From the NCBI GenBank assembly GCA_022791775.1, contig JAAVZT010000013.1:1-62620 (forward strand): a DNA stretch of 62,620 bases, given 5' to 3'. Of the stretch, positions 41,671 to 52,078 are shown piece after piece. Positions within the stretch are counted from its first letter, which is position 1. Each line of letters starts with the position of its first letter. Origin of the DNA: Bacilli bacterium (GTDB lineage: Bacteria > Bacillota_I > Bacilli_A > RF39 > UBA660). Made by a program: the position numbers and the translations under genes. The notes under the pieces are model-generated. The model did not search any database. It was not told the DNA's origin and saw only the letters and a program-made list of their open reading frames with translations.

Positions 41671-43149
41671 ATGAGTCTTTGGGAATCATATCAAACAAAA
41701 CAACAGTTTCCTTCTTTGCAAAAGCATGTAAGTGTCAATACGTTAATTATTGGAGGAGGAATGACTGGACTAAACCTGTTATATTTTTTAAAAAATCAAT
41801 TGGATGTTTGTTTAGTAGAAGCGAATACAATTGGGGCAGGGGTTAGTAAAAATACAACTGGTAAAATTAATTATCTTCAAGAGAATACTTGGCTTCCATA
41901 TTTAAAAAAAGGAAAAGAGGATCTTGCCTCTTGTTATTTGGATTCTCAAATACATGGAATGAATTTACTATTAAATATTTGTCAAACAGAAAAAATTGAT
42001 TGTAATCTTGAGCAAGTTACTTCTTATTTGGTAACCCAAAAACTAGAATATCAAGCTGATTTAGATTTGCTGCAAACATTTTTGCAGAAGAAAAATATTT
42101 CTTTTGTTCGAGATGTATCTTTATTTCCTTCATTTTTAGATGGTATTGGTGTTACCGATACTTATGTGTTTCATCCATTAAAATATTTGTTAGGATTAGC
42201 TCAGAAATTAAAGCGGTCGCAAATTTATGAAAAAACTAAAATTGTGAAAATTATAAAAGGTGTAAATTGTTATTTTTGCCATACAGACGCGAATTATTGT
42301 ATTAAAGCTAAACAAGTTGTATTAGCTTGTCATTATCCATTTTTCTTATTTCCTTTTCTTTTGCCAATGAAAACACAGGTTCAAAAATCTTATCTTGTTG
42401 CCCAAAAGGTTTTTGATAATCCAAAATATACTTATATTACTTTAGAAAGTCCTAGTTTATCGACTCGCTTTTATCAAGAACAAGATGAAATTTATCAAAT
42501 TTATTTGGGAGAATCCCATGATATTTATCATAAACAAGACGATGTGACTCATTTTGAAAATGTATTAAAACAATTTGATATTGAACCTAATTCGGTGGAA
42601 TCTGTTTGGAGTAATGTGGATTTGATGACGTTGGATCATCGTGCGTTTGTTGGAGAAATTGCTCCAAGTTTATTTTTAGCTACTGGTTATCAAACTTGGG
42701 GCATGATCCAAAGTGTTTTGAGTGCAGAAATACTTGCTCATTTGTTGCAAGGTGAGGCGGATCAATATGCGTGGTTATTTTATCCAAAGCGTAAAAATGT
42801 AGAAACTTTGTTTCAATATCCTCTTTCTTTTTATCAAAATGTAACGTCATTTCTGAAAAGTAAATTTTATCCTAAATCATGGTATACTGATGCTCTTTCT
42901 TTTACTTTTCAAAATGGTAAAATTATAGCGATTTATCGAGATGAACAAGGAATTCATAAAGTACATCCCGTTTGTCCACATATGAAGTGTAGTTTAATAT
43001 TTAATGAAATCGAAAAAACATGGGATTGCCCATGTCATAGTTCTCGTTTTGATGTAGATGGAAATTGGTTAAAAGGTCCTGCTAAAAAAAATATTGGTTT
43101 ACAAGACACTCCAAAGAACACTTCCATAGTAAATAAGAAAAAGTATTAG
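41671..43149 (+). CDS. FAD-dependent oxidoreductase fused to a Rieske [2Fe-2S] domain
   Basis: The 492-residue protein starts with a DAO-type FAD site (LIIGGGMTGLNLLYFLKNQL at 26-45) and has the DAO body to about residue 390. It ends with a Rieske domain: CPHMKC and CPCHSSRFD give the Cys/His pairs CxH and CxxH. This is the layout of YhfW-type proteins of Bacillus. It would pass electrons between flavin and the Rieske cluster; the substrate is unknown. GGGTGAG precedes the ATG. Its last 51 bp overlap the convergent antiporter gene. Confidence 0.92.
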   Translation: MSLWESYQTKQQFPSLQKHVSVNTLIIGGGMTGLNLLYFLKNQLDVCLVEANTIGAGVSKNTTGKINYLQENTWLPYLKKGKEDLASCYLDSQIHGMNLLLNICQTEKIDCNLEQVTSYLVTQKLEYQADLDLLQTFLQKKNISFVRDVSLFPSFLDGIGVTDTYVFHPLKYLLGLAQKLKRSQIYEKTKIVKIIKGVNCYFCHTDANYCIKAKQVVLACHYPFFLFPFLLPMKTQVQKSYLVAQKVFDNPKYTYITLESPSLSTRFYQEQDEIYQIYLGESHDIYHKQDDVTHFENVLKQFDIEPNSVESVWSNVDLMTLDHRAFVGEIAPSLFLATGYQTWGMIQSVLSAEILAHLLQGEADQYAWLFYPKRKNVETLFQYPLSFYQNVTSFLKSKFYPKSWYTDALSFTFQNGKIIAIYRDEQGIHKVHPVCPHMKCSLIFNEIEKTWDCPCHSSRFDVDGNWLKGPAKKNIGLQDTPKNTSIVNKKKY

Positions 43150-44055
43150 AAATATAATTCCACTAATTCGAGTGATGGTCTGTTTTTTTAAACTAAAAAG
43201 AAAAAGTAAAATGGGTGATAATAAAAATATCGCTAAATCCATATTACGAAGTGATATTTGATTGATACTTCCAAACATTATAATAGGTAATCCAAGAACA
43301 ATTCCAATGTTAAAAATATTACTTCCTACCACATTTCCAATGGCGATATCATATTCGCCTTTTTTTGTGGCAATTACGCTGGTTACTAATTCTGGGAGAC
43401 TGGTTCCTAAAGCTACAATTGTTAAGGCAATAATTCGCTCTGATACTCCTAGAATACTTGCAACTTTGGAAGCGCTTTCAACCACTAAATTACTTCCGAT
43501 TATTAAACTTAAAATGCCTAGTAAGGTTAGTAAACAAGAAAGTAAAATATTGTATTTAGGAACTTCGCTTTGGGTCTCTTTTTTATTGCGCATGATAGTA
43601 AATAAATAATAGATAAAAATGCCAAAGAATAACAGAATGGTTAGGCCATCTCCTCTTGAGAGATTATTTTCATTTATGGTACTAAAGAGCGTGTCATTCA
43701 TTATTATAAATAAAAGAGTACTAATCATAATGGTAATTGGTAATTCTTTTTTTATGGTATTGTTTTTAACGTTTAATGGGTGGATACAACTGGATATTCC
43801 TAAAATTAATAAAATATTTAAAATATTGCTTCCGATGACATTTCCTAAAATCATATCGTTTTGGTTTGCTAGTAAAGATTTTATAGATACTGCAAATTCA
43901 GGAGCACTAGTTCCAAACGAAACAATGGTTAGAGCAATCATCATTTTGGATACATTAAAATTTTCAGCGAGGGAAGAAGCTGCTTCTACAAATAAATCAG
44001 CTCCTTTTACTAAAATAATGAATCCGATAATTAAAAGGATAATTTGAATAAACAT
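43099..44055 (-). CDS. CaCA-family calcium/sodium antiporter (YrbG-like)
   Basis: The 318-residue polytopic protein has two inverted repeats, each with the alpha motif: GTSAPEFAVS ... GNVIGSNILNILLILG and GTSLPELVTS ... GNVVGSNIFNIGIVLG. Acidic residues in the P-E pairs bind the cations. Start ATG 44055 follows AGAGG; longer frames reach into the divergent promoter region. Its 3' 51 bp lie inside the end of the Rieske fusion gene. Confidence 0.93.
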   Translation of the reverse strand: MFIQIILLIIGFIILVKGADLFVEAASSLAENFNVSKMMIALTIVSFGTSAPEFAVSIKSLLANQNDMILGNVIGSNILNILLILGISSCIHPLNVKNNTIKKELPITIMISTLLFIIMNDTLFSTINENNLSRGDGLTILLFFGIFIYYLFTIMRNKKETQSEVPKYNILLSCLLTLLGILSLIIGSNLVVESASKVASILGVSERIIALTIVALGTSLPELVTSVIATKKGEYDIAIGNVVGSNIFNIGIVLGLPIIMFGSINQISLRNMDLAIFLLSPILLFLFSLKKQTITRISGIIFLILFLIYYGSVLWSVL

Positions 44056-44180
44056 AACATAACCTCTTTTCAATTTTTTCATTATAGTCATCTTTTTTCT
44101 TTTTGGCAATCTTTTCTTCTTAATTCTTGTTGCAAATCAAATTTATTCTGTGTAAAATTAAGTTATTGGAAGTGACTATT

Positions 44181-44906
44181 ATGGATAAGGATAAAAAAAT
44201 TTTATTATGGATTATTGGAAGTTTGATTCTTTTTGCTCTTATTTTAGGAGGGTTAGCTTATTTTAGTCCTCAAGAGCGTTCTTTTTTACTTAACGATGCG
44301 CAAAAATTTAAACAAGAATATGAAGCTTTAAATCATCAAATCAATGAAAGTAATAAAATGAATTATCCGCTTGTAGCAATTAAAGAAGAAAATCCTATTG
44401 TATATAAAACGGATGATGAAGTAGCAGAATTTTTAGAAGATGGAACCGGGATTCTTTATTTTGGTTTTTCGTCCTGTCCTTGGTGTCGAACAATGGTTCC
44501 TTATTTGTTACAAGCAGCAGATAATACTAATTTAGGAGAAATTATATATGTTGATATTAAAAATATTCGAACCGAGTTTACGCTAGATGAAAATGATACT
44601 GTGATTGTTACAAAAGAGGGGACAAATGGATATCATGGAATATTGAAAAAATTGGATTCGGTTTTAGAACCTTATTATTTAACAAATAAGAAAAATAAAA
44701 AAATAGATACTTTTGAAAAAAGGTTATTTGCTCCTACTGTTATTGCATTAAAAAAAGGAAAAGTGGTTGATATTCATGTGGATACAGTGGATACACAAAA
44801 AAGTGGTTATACAGAATTAACGAAAGAAGAAAGCGAAAAGTTAGTTCAAATTTATCAAAAAATGATGTTAAAGTTAATTGATAGTACTTGTGATGAATCC
44901 TGCTAA
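44181..44906 (+). CDS. Membrane-anchored thioredoxin-like protein with CPWC
   Basis: The 241-residue protein has one N-terminal membrane helix (about 7-28), a coiled linker, and a thioredoxin-like domain with GFSSCPWCRTMVPYLLQAA and a cis-Pro region APTVIAL. A second CxxxxC pair (CDESC) closes the protein. It resembles bacteriocin transport accessory-type thioredoxins; it would act outside the membrane on disulfides. Start ATG 44181 follows GGAAGTGA. It is the first gene before dnaB, with a 25-bp gap. Confidence 0.83.
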   Translation: MDKDKKILLWIIGSLILFALILGGLAYFSPQERSFLLNDAQKFKQEYEALNHQINESNKMNYPLVAIKEENPIVYKTDDEVAEFLEDGTGILYFGFSSCPWCRTMVPYLLQAADNTNLGEIIYVDIKNIRTEFTLDENDTVIVTKEGTNGYHGILKKLDSVLEPYYLTNKKNKKIDTFEKRLFAPTVIALKKGKVVDIHVDTVDTQKSGYTELTKEESEKLVQIYQKMMLKLIDSTCDESC

Positions 44907-44931
44907 AATAAACATAAAGAGGTGAAACTCT

Positions 44932-46212
44932 ATGAAAATGATTACTTTATTGCCAGCTGATAAATATTTGGTTGTAAATAAAACAATTTTAACTGAAGTA
45001 GATCGAAAAAATATAGTGAGTCTTTATGAACCGATTATTGGAAGTACCGCAGTTAGTTTATATTTAACTCTTTGGAGAGATTTAGATCGTTTAGAGTTTG
45101 TTAGTATGGATTATACACATCATCATTTAATGACTTTATTAAAATCTAGTTTAGAAACAATTAAATTAGCTCGTGAAACTTTGGAAGCTGTTGGTCTTTT
45201 AAGAACTTATTGGAAGGAAGGTGAGATGAATAGTTATATTTATGAACTTTATTCACCATTGACTGCGAAAGAATTTTTTTCTCATCCAATTTTAAATGTT
45301 GTATTATTTAATAATATTGGTAAGTATGAGTATGATTTATTAAAAAAAGAATATGGAACGATTAAAATTGATACAAAGGAATATCAAGATATTTCCAAAA
45401 CATTGGATGCCGTTTTTAAAACGACTAGTGATATTGTGACATTTGATGTGGCGGGAAGAGAAGTTTTGCCTTTAAATATGCAAGATCAAATTGATTTTGA
45501 TTTGTTGTTGTCTAGTTTACCAAAAGGTCTTATTACGGAGCGAAATTTTGGAAAGCGCATGCGAGAGTTAATTAATAATTTAGCATTTTTGTATCAGTTA
45601 GATACTTTAAAAATGTGTGAAATTCTTCGAATGACAATTAATGAAAAAGGAAGTATTGATCGAGAAGAATTAAGAAAACAAACGCGAAAGTATTATCAAT
45701 TTCATCATCATGGAAAGTTACCGACTTTGGTATATCAAACGCAGCCTGATTATTTGAAACAACCACAAGGGGATCATAGTAAAAGAGGAAAAATTATTGA
45801 AGTGTTTGAAAATGTGAGCCCTTATGATTTTTTAAAAAATAAATATAAAGGAGTTACTCCGACGAATCGAGATTTAAAATTATTAGAAATGTTATTAATT
45901 GATTTAAATTTAAAACCAGCCGTTGTTAATGTGTTGATTGATTATACTTTGAAAAAGAATGCTAATAAATTATCGATGGCATTTGTGGAAACGGTTGCTG
46001 GTCATTGGAAACGTCAGGGCGTAGAAACTGCTGATGAAGCGATGCAATTAGCGGAAAAAGAAAATAAAAAATATCACAAAGAAAGTAAAAAGAGTGGAAA
46101 TAAAGGAGTTGTTTTGGAAGAACCAGTATGGTTTCATGATACGATTATGAAAGAAGAAATGTCCGTGGAAGAAAAGCAAGAAATGGATGATATTTTAAAA
46201 AAGTATCGTTAA
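44932..46212 (+). CDS. dnaB: Replication initiation/membrane attachment protein DnaB (Bacilli type)
   Basis: The 426-residue protein has two DnaD-like regions: the N-terminal winged-helix part (IVSLYEPIIGSTAVSLYLTL) and the C-terminal YDFLKNKYKGVTPTNRDLKL block with LIDLNLKPAVVNVLIDYTL. Together with DnaD and DnaI it loads the replicative helicase at oriC and at restart sites. It precedes dnaI, as in Bacillus. Confidence 0.9.
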   Translation: MKMITLLPADKYLVVNKTILTEVDRKNIVSLYEPIIGSTAVSLYLTLWRDLDRLEFVSMDYTHHHLMTLLKSSLETIKLARETLEAVGLLRTYWKEGEMNSYIYELYSPLTAKEFFSHPILNVVLFNNIGKYEYDLLKKEYGTIKIDTKEYQDISKTLDAVFKTTSDIVTFDVAGREVLPLNMQDQIDFDLLLSSLPKGLITERNFGKRMRELINNLAFLYQLDTLKMCEILRMTINEKGSIDREELRKQTRKYYQFHHHGKLPTLVYQTQPDYLKQPQGDHSKRGKIIEVFENVSPYDFLKNKYKGVTPTNRDLKLLEMLLIDLNLKPAVVNVLIDYTLKKNANKLSMAFVETVAGHWKRQGVETADEAMQLAEKENKKYHKESKKSGNKGVVLEEPVWFHDTIMKEEMSVEEKQEMDDILKKYR

Positions 46213-46260
46213 AAATTATTTGTTTTTATTTTCCAAAAATATAATGAAAGAAGGAGTTTT

Positions 46261-47148
46261 ATGGTGACAATGGAAGAACAAGCTAAAATAATGTTATCTA
46301 AAGAGATGATTATTCAACATTTTGAAGAAGCCATGAAAGATCGTGAGTTTGCTCGTTTTGTAGAAACATTTCAATTAAATTCTCAAAAGGCTATGAAAGT
46401 TACTTCTAAATTATTAGATAGTTTTCAGGAAATGAAACATTGTAAAAATTGTTTGGGATTACATCAATGTCAGAATTCTTTTAAGGGGCATTTATCATTA
46501 CCGAAGCAAGAAGAACATCAAATTTTATTTGCCTTTGCTCCTTGTCGATTTCAAAAATCTTTTGTAAAGATGAAGCAAGAAAAACTGGCGCGTGCAAGTG
46601 AACTTGATATGGCTCGGATGAAAGATATTGATTTAACAGGGGATAAAAAAAGAATAGAAGTTATTAAATGGATTGATCAATTTTTTACAGAATATGATTT
46701 TTCAAAAGATATGAAGGGCTTATATTTACACGGAAGTTTTGGAAGCGGTAAAACATTTTTGATTCAAGCTTTATTTCATGAATTAAAAGAAGAGAAACAT
46801 GCAAAAATAGAAGTAGCTTATTTTCCTGAACTATTGCGGACTTTAAAAGATGATTGGGAAGTATATGCTCATAAAATGGATGTACTTCAAACAGTAGATT
46901 TATTACTGTTGGATGATATTGGGGCTGAAAAAGTTACTGAATGGGGCAGAGATGAAGTCCTAGGGACTATTTTACAGTTTCGAATGGATCATCATTTACC
47001 AACTTTTTTTACTTCGAATATGAATTTAAAAGAGTTAGAAAAACATTTGGCTGGTAATGTTGATATGGTAAAATCAAGACGAATTATCGAACGAATTAAA
47101 GAACTGGCTTATCCAATGGAATTAATTAGTGAGAATCGTCGTAAATAA
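46261..47148 (+). CDS. dnaI: Primosomal helicase loader DnaI
   Basis: The 295-residue AAA+ protein has an N-terminal zinc-type region (HCKNCLGLHQC ... CRFQ), a Walker A GSFGSGKT and Walker B LLLLDDIGAEK. A TSNM sensor and a C-terminal SRRIIERIKEL box follow. It delivers the hexameric helicase DnaC. AAGGAG precedes ATG 46261; ATG 46270 is an alternative. Confidence 0.95.
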   Translation: MVTMEEQAKIMLSKEMIIQHFEEAMKDREFARFVETFQLNSQKAMKVTSKLLDSFQEMKHCKNCLGLHQCQNSFKGHLSLPKQEEHQILFAFAPCRFQKSFVKMKQEKLARASELDMARMKDIDLTGDKKRIEVIKWIDQFFTEYDFSKDMKGLYLHGSFGSGKTFLIQALFHELKEEKHAKIEVAYFPELLRTLKDDWEVYAHKMDVLQTVDLLLLDDIGAEKVTEWGRDEVLGTILQFRMDHHLPTFFTSNMNLKELEKHLAGNVDMVKSRRIIERIKELAYPMELISENRRK

Positions 47149-47167
47149 TGCGGGTATGGAGGGTTTT

Positions 47168-47815
47168 ATGGAAATTTCAGATGTAACAAATTTAGCTTTG
47201 TTGGAGCAATACATTAAAGAACGTTCGTATTTAAGTCGAGAAGAAGATTTTATTTTGCAAAGACTTTCTTTGATTTTACAAGAGCGTGAGTTATTCTTTT
47301 TGATAAAGAATATAGAATATAGCTTAAATTTAGATCAGCTTTTGAACCGCTATCAACAGGTGATTGATGGAAAGTATTCGAAGCATCAGATTCCTCGTGT
47401 TATTCATTATCAAGATGGGAAAGTTTGGGCACTTGTTCAGAAACGGGTTGGAAAATGGGTTTATTTACTAGGAGAATTAGGAGATTACCAGGTTCTGCGG
47501 ATGCCTTTTGATGATTTTTACAAAGAAGGTCAAGATTATTTGGTTTTATATGATGATTCTTTTGTTAAAATAATTGTTTTTTTGTTAAAAATTCAAAAAG
47601 TTAGGAGAGAGGGTCTCACTATTTTTATGGAGGAAAATGGTTATTATGTTGATTCTTTCAATCAATTGGTCCCTTATGATTCTCCTTATTTATACCAATA
47701 CCAATTATTGCCTATCCAAGAAGAAAAATGTTCTAGTTTTGAAAGGCAAGCGTATTATCATAATCAAGAACAAATCTTACAGCGTAAATTAAATGGGAAA
47801 TATTTTAAAAGATAA
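47168..47815 (+). CDS. Unknown protein downstream of dnaI (215 aa)
   Basis: No family is recognised. A helical N-terminal third (LEQYIKERSYLSREEDFILQ ...) precedes a strand-rich middle (VIHYQDGKVWALVQKRVGKW, VYLLGELGDYQVL) and a Tyr-rich C-terminus. ATG 47168 follows GGAGGG. In Bacillus the place between dnaI and thrS is held by ytxC, but I see no sequence resemblance. Cotranscription with dnaB-dnaI is likely from spacing (19 bp). Confidence 0.78.
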   Translation: MEISDVTNLALLEQYIKERSYLSREEDFILQRLSLILQERELFFLIKNIEYSLNLDQLLNRYQQVIDGKYSKHQIPRVIHYQDGKVWALVQKRVGKWVYLLGELGDYQVLRMPFDDFYKEGQDYLVLYDDSFVKIIVFLLKIQKVRREGLTIFMEENGYYVDSFNQLVPYDSPYLYQYQLLPIQEEKCSSFERQAYYHNQEQILQRKLNGKYFKR

Positions 47816-47869
47816 TTTCTCTTTTTTTATATTTTTTTCTTTTTGGGGAATTCTATTAATAGAAGAATG

Positions 47870-47911
47870 TTAGCACTCTTTGTTGACAAGTGCTAAATGT
47901 TGTAGTAGAAT
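47870..47911 (+). promoter_or_regulatory. CIRCE element and sigma-A promoter of the clpB-like gene
   Basis: TTAGCACTC-N9-AAGTGCTAA (47870-47896) is CIRCE with one mismatch, the HrcA operator. TTGACA (47883-47888), a 17-nt spacer and TAGAAT (47906-47911) form the promoter, with the -35 inside the operator, so HrcA would block polymerase binding and heat would relieve it. Confidence 0.92.
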
Positions 47912-47932
47912 TTTAGTGGAAAGGGTGATAGT

Positions 47933-50044
47933 ATGCATATGGAAGAAAATGATTCTTTGAAAAATGTATTAGAAAAATATGGGCGTGATATTACCAAAAA
48001 TGTGACAGATAATAAAATTGATCCAGTAATTGGACGAGATGAAGAAGTTCGAAATATTATTCGTATTTTATCTCGTAAAACTAAAAATAATCCTGTATTA
48101 ATCGGGGAACCTGGAGTTGGAAAAACGGCGATTGTCGAAGGTTTAGCACAGCGAATTATTAAAGGAGATGTTCCAGCTAGTTTAAAACAAAAGCGTTTAT
48201 GGGAGTTAGATTTAGGAGCATTAGTTGCAGGAGCAAAATACCGTGGAGAGTTTGAAGAACGGTTAAAAGCGGTGTTAAAAGAAGTAAAAGATAGTGATGG
48301 AGAAATCATTATGTTTATTGATGAAATTCATATGATTGTGGGTAGTGGTCAAGAAGGAACTATGGATGTAGGAAATATGCTAAAGCCAATGCTTGCTCGA
48401 GGAGAAATTCGTTTGATTGGTGCTACGACACTAAATGAATATCGGAAATACATTGAAAAAGATGGCGCTTTAGAACGTCGTTTTCAAAAAGTTTTAGTAA
48501 GTGAACCAAATGTAATGGATACTGTTACTATTTTAAGAGGGTTAAAAGAACGTTTTGAAATATTTCATGGAGTGACGATTAAAGATAATGCTTTAGTAGC
48601 TGCTGCTACTTTAAGTGATCGTTATATTACTGATCGATTTTTACCAGACAAAGCAATTGATTTAGTGGATGAAGCTTGCGCAACCATTAAAATGCAAATG
48701 GATTCTGTTCCAGTAGATTTAGATCAATTAACCCGTGAAATAATGCGTTTACAAATAGAACGACAAGCATTAACAAAAGAAAAGGATGAGTTAAGTAATG
48801 CTCGAAAAAAAGAAATAGATGATCGAATTGCCGAATTGCAAATAAAAGAAGAACAGATGCGTTCTAGTTGGGAAGAAGAAAAAAACATTAAAGAACAAAT
48901 AAATAAGAAAAAAGAAGAATTAGAACGCGCAAGGTTTGATTTAGAAGCAGCAGAAAATAATTATAATTTAGAAGTAGCTGCTCGACTTCGACATGGAGAT
49001 ATTCCAAAGTTGTCAAATGAATTAGAAAAATTAAAGGAAGATACGAAATCACAGATTTTGAGTGATGTAGTAGATGAAGAAGGAATTGCCACTATTATTT
49101 CGCGATGGACCAATATTCCTATTCAAAAATTGGTTAGTGGAGAACGAGAAAAATTACTTTCTTTACATGATAATTTAAAAAAACGAGTGATGGGGCAAGA
49201 TAATGCAATTAAATTAGTGAGTGAAGCGATCATACGTGCCCGAAGTGGAATTAAAGATCCAAATCGTCCAATCGGTTCTTTCATCTTTTTAGGACCTACT
49301 GGTGTTGGAAAAACCGAAGTTGCTAAAAGTTTAGCTTATGAGTTATTTGATGATGAAAGACATATGGTACGAATTGATTGTTCGGAGTATATGGAAAGTT
49401 TTAATGTATCACGTTTAATTGGAGCTCCTCCTGGATACGTCGGTTATGATGAGGGTGGCCAATTAACAGAAGCGGTTCGGAGAAATCCATATAGTATTGT
49501 TTTGTTTGATGAGATTGAAAAAGCACACTCTGATGTTTTTAATATATTATTACAAATTTTAGATGATGGGCGAATTACTGATAGTCAAGGACGAACTGTT
49601 GATTTTAAAAATACAATTATTATTATGACGAGTAATTTAGGAAGTGAGTATATTTTGGAAGAAAATGATGGTTCTGAAATTCATGTAATGGAATCTTTAC
49701 GTAGTACATTTCGCCCTGAGTTTATCAATCGAATTGATGAAATCATCATCTTTAAGCCTTTACAAAAAGAACATGTTTCTGCGATTTTAAATAAAATTAT
49801 TCGTGAGATTGAACAACGATTAGCACCAAGTAATATTCATATTCGTTTAACGAAAGAAGCGGAACAAAGGGTATTAGATGATGCTTATGATATTAATTAT
49901 GGTGCCCGTCCTATTAAGAGATATGTAACCAAACATATTGAGACGTTGCTTGCAAAGCAATTATTAAAAGAAGATACAGAATTTAACGATCAATTTATTA
50001 TAGATTATCAAAATGATGAATTTTTTATTCAAAAAGAAAAATAA
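47933..50044 (+). CDS. clpB: ClpB disaggregase lacking the N-terminal domain
   Basis: The 703-residue protein has both AAA+ modules: GEPGVGKT with FIDEIH, and GPTGVGKT with LFDEIEKAH. The long ClpB-type coiled-coil middle domain (about 240-370) is present, so this is ClpB rather than ClpC. Full-length ClpB is about 860 residues; the Clp-N domain (about 145 residues) is missing, and the protein opens directly with the linker ([16 protein letters not shown]). The CIRCE promoter lies only 22 bp upstream of the start, so the short form is the native product. It works with DnaK to rescue aggregates. Confidence 0.93.
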   Translation: MHMEENDSLKNVLEKYGRDITKNVTDNKIDPVIGRDEEVRNIIRILSRKTKNNPVLIGEPGVGKTAIVEGLAQRIIKGDVPASLKQKRLWELDLGALVAGAKYRGEFEERLKAVLKEVKDSDGEIIMFIDEIHMIVGSGQEGTMDVGNMLKPMLARGEIRLIGATTLNEYRKYIEKDGALERRFQKVLVSEPNVMDTVTILRGLKERFEIFHGVTIKDNALVAAATLSDRYITDRFLPDKAIDLVDEACATIKMQMDSVPVDLDQLTREIMRLQIERQALTKEKDELSNARKKEIDDRIAELQIKEEQMRSSWEEEKNIKEQINKKKEELERARFDLEAAENNYNLEVAARLRHGDIPKLSNELEKLKEDTKSQILSDVVDEEGIATIISRWTNIPIQKLVSGEREKLLSLHDNLKKRVMGQDNAIKLVSEAIIRARSGIKDPNRPIGSFIFLGPTGVGKTEVAKSLAYELFDDERHMVRIDCSEYMESFNVSRLIGAPPGYVGYDEGGQLTEAVRRNPYSIVLFDEIEKAHSDVFNILLQILDDGRITDSQGRTVDFKNTIIIMTSNLGSEYILEENDGSEIHVMESLRSTFRPEFINRIDEIIIFKPLQKEHVSAILNKIIREIEQRLAPSNIHIRLTKEAEQRVLDDAYDINYGARPIKRYVTKHIETLLAKQLLKEDTEFNDQFIIDYQNDEFFIQKEK

Positions 50045-50073
50045 ACATGGTTAGAATATAACCTGTTTTTTTA
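50044..50073 (+). terminator. Terminator of clpB
   Basis: AACATGGTTA pairs with TAACCTGTT (one bulge) around a 5-nt loop, then a T-run. Confidence 0.8.
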
Positions 50074-50146
50074 AATTATAACACTATTTAAAAAAATAAC
50101 TCTTTTTGCTCTGCTATAGTTTGTTTAGGATAAGGAAGTTGGAGTT

Positions 50147-52078
50147 ATGACACAGAAGCGATGGATTGTTATTGGAATAAGTACTTTCATTATTTTAATG
50201 ATCGGAGTGAGTTATGCTTATTGGCATGTGACGAAATCCCAAGAAGAAACAAATCAAATTGCTAGTGGTTGTTTGGATATAGAATTGGTGAGTAATAGTA
50301 AAGAGATTAAGTTAGAGAATGCTTATCCGATATTAAATAGTGAGGGAGTGAAACTTTCTCCATATACCTTTACAATAACAAATACTTGTAGTATTTTTGC
50401 ACGGTATGAATTAACGTTAAATATATTACTAGAAAGTACTTTAAAAAGCCAATATATTGCGGCGGTATTAGATCAAAATGATGTTAAGAAACTAAGTGAG
50501 TATGAAGAAGCGGAGCCATTAACGGGATATCAAGAAAGTCGAATTTTACAAAGTGGATTTTTAGCTTCTAATGAGAGTGTTACATTTGATTTGCGTTTAT
50601 GGATTGATGAAAGTGTAACAATCAAAGATACGGAAGCAATGAATCGGATCTTTCAAGGAAAGATCGGAGTGACCGCGACGCCTAGTCAATATCGCACTTT
50701 GGCAGATACAATTCTTCAAAATGAATATCCATCTCTTAGTGTGGAACAAGCAAAGAATCAAATTAAAAGTAAGCCAATTCCGGATTTTAGTAAACCAGCC
50801 CCATTTATCGAATGGCAAGAGAATCCTGGTACAGATATTGTAACAACAGTGGCCATTATGCCTCATCCAAATAAAGTGGGAGAATATCAAGGGTTTACAA
50901 ACATAGAGCAAAGTTATGTAGGCTTATCAAATGCTTATACATTTGATCCCGAAACCGGAAAGTATACTTTAACAGAATTATTTTTAGTCGATCCTACTAC
51001 TATCACAGATTATGATACAAAGGATTATTACTTTTGTAGTGCCGGAACATGGATTAATGCTGATGATATGATGAATCCTTATCAAAATTATGAAAATTGT
51101 TCAGAAATTTATAAAGTAACAAGTGTGACGAAAGAAGATTATGAACAAACAGGATTATCAGGAACATCTTTTCAAATGATTCAATATATTCTTATCGGAA
51201 ATCGATATAATCAGATCGAATTTGAAAGTGATAGAGCGGATAAAGGTTTATTTATGGCTTTAGATGATGACGGAGAAAGTTATTATTATCGTGGAAGCGT
51301 TAGTAATAATTATGTAAAATTTGCAGAATTCTACTGGCGAATCATTCGTTTAAATGGAGATGGAAGTATCAGACTTCTCTATGCAGGAGATAGTCCCACT
51401 GCTAGTGGAAGGGAGCTATCATTGGATAAGAAAAGGAGTGCTTATAATATCCAAAGCAATTTACCAGGGTATGTGGGATATAAATATGGAAACAGTTTTG
51501 ATACCTATCAGAATGTAATTAAAAATGAGCAAGATAGTACGATAAAAACGGTATTAGATAATTGGTATCAAAAGAATATTATTGAAAAAGGGTATCATGA
51601 TAGAATAGCGGATAGTATTTTTTGTAATGACCGAGAATTACAAAGTGGAGATGGGGTAAGTACAACTCAAAATACTAATTTTCAAACCAATCAAAGATTA
51701 GTAGAAGAGAAGAGTCCAACGTTTGAATGTCATCAAGAGGGGGATCGATTTACAGTAAGTGAAAAAAAAGGAAATGGATCTTTAACATATCCAATAGGAC
51801 TGATTACTTCTGATGAACTTCAATTTGCAGGTATGACGAACAAATACATAAATAAATTAAGCTATGTTTATTCTAACGAAGGTTATTGGTCAATGTCTTC
51901 TGGTAGATTTAGTATTTCTAATGGTTCTGTTTCTATGTTGTATCTTACTTCGAATGGGTATGTGTCGAGTAATCGTTGTCATTATGAGAATGGTGTGCGA
52001 GCCGTAATTAATTTAAAACCAAGTGCTGTAATTATAAGTGGAAATGGAACGGTTAATAATCCTTTTGTTGTGGAATAA
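50147..52078 (+). CDS. Large exported surface protein of unknown function (643 aa)
   Basis: The N-terminus (WIVIGISTFIILMIGVSYAY) is a SipW-type signal, as in TasA/camelysin-like proteins, followed by a beta domain (about 45-190) with FTITNTCSIFARYELTLN. The middle has no recognised domain. The C-terminal 60 residues (GYWSMSSGRF ... RAVINLKPS ... SGNGTVNNPFVV) match a module that ends many surface proteins of uncultured gut Bacilli. There is no LPXTG sorting signal. Tandem Cys residues suggest disulfides or none. The gene is monocistronic, between clpB and the thrS T-box. Confidence 0.8.
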   Translation: MTQKRWIVIGISTFIILMIGVSYAYWHVTKSQEETNQIASGCLDIELVSNSKEIKLENAYPILNSEGVKLSPYTFTITNTCSIFARYELTLNILLESTLKSQYIAAVLDQNDVKKLSEYEEAEPLTGYQESRILQSGFLASNESVTFDLRLWIDESVTIKDTEAMNRIFQGKIGVTATPSQYRTLADTILQNEYPSLSVEQAKNQIKSKPIPDFSKPAPFIEWQENPGTDIVTTVAIMPHPNKVGEYQGFTNIEQSYVGLSNAYTFDPETGKYTLTELFLVDPTTITDYDTKDYYFCSAGTWINADDMMNPYQNYENCSEIYKVTSVTKEDYEQTGLSGTSFQMIQYILIGNRYNQIEFESDRADKGLFMALDDDGESYYYRGSVSNNYVKFAEFYWRIIRLNGDGSIRLLYAGDSPTASGRELSLDKKRSAYNIQSNLPGYVGYKYGNSFDTYQNVIKNEQDSTIKTVLDNWYQKNIIEKGYHDRIADSIFCNDRELQSGDGVSTTQNTNFQTNQRLVEEKSPTFECHQEGDRFTVSEKKGNGSLTYPIGLITSDELQFAGMTNKYINKLSYVYSNEGYWSMSSGRFSISNGSVSMLYLTSNGYVSSNRCHYENGVRAVINLKPSAVIISGNGTVNNPFVVE

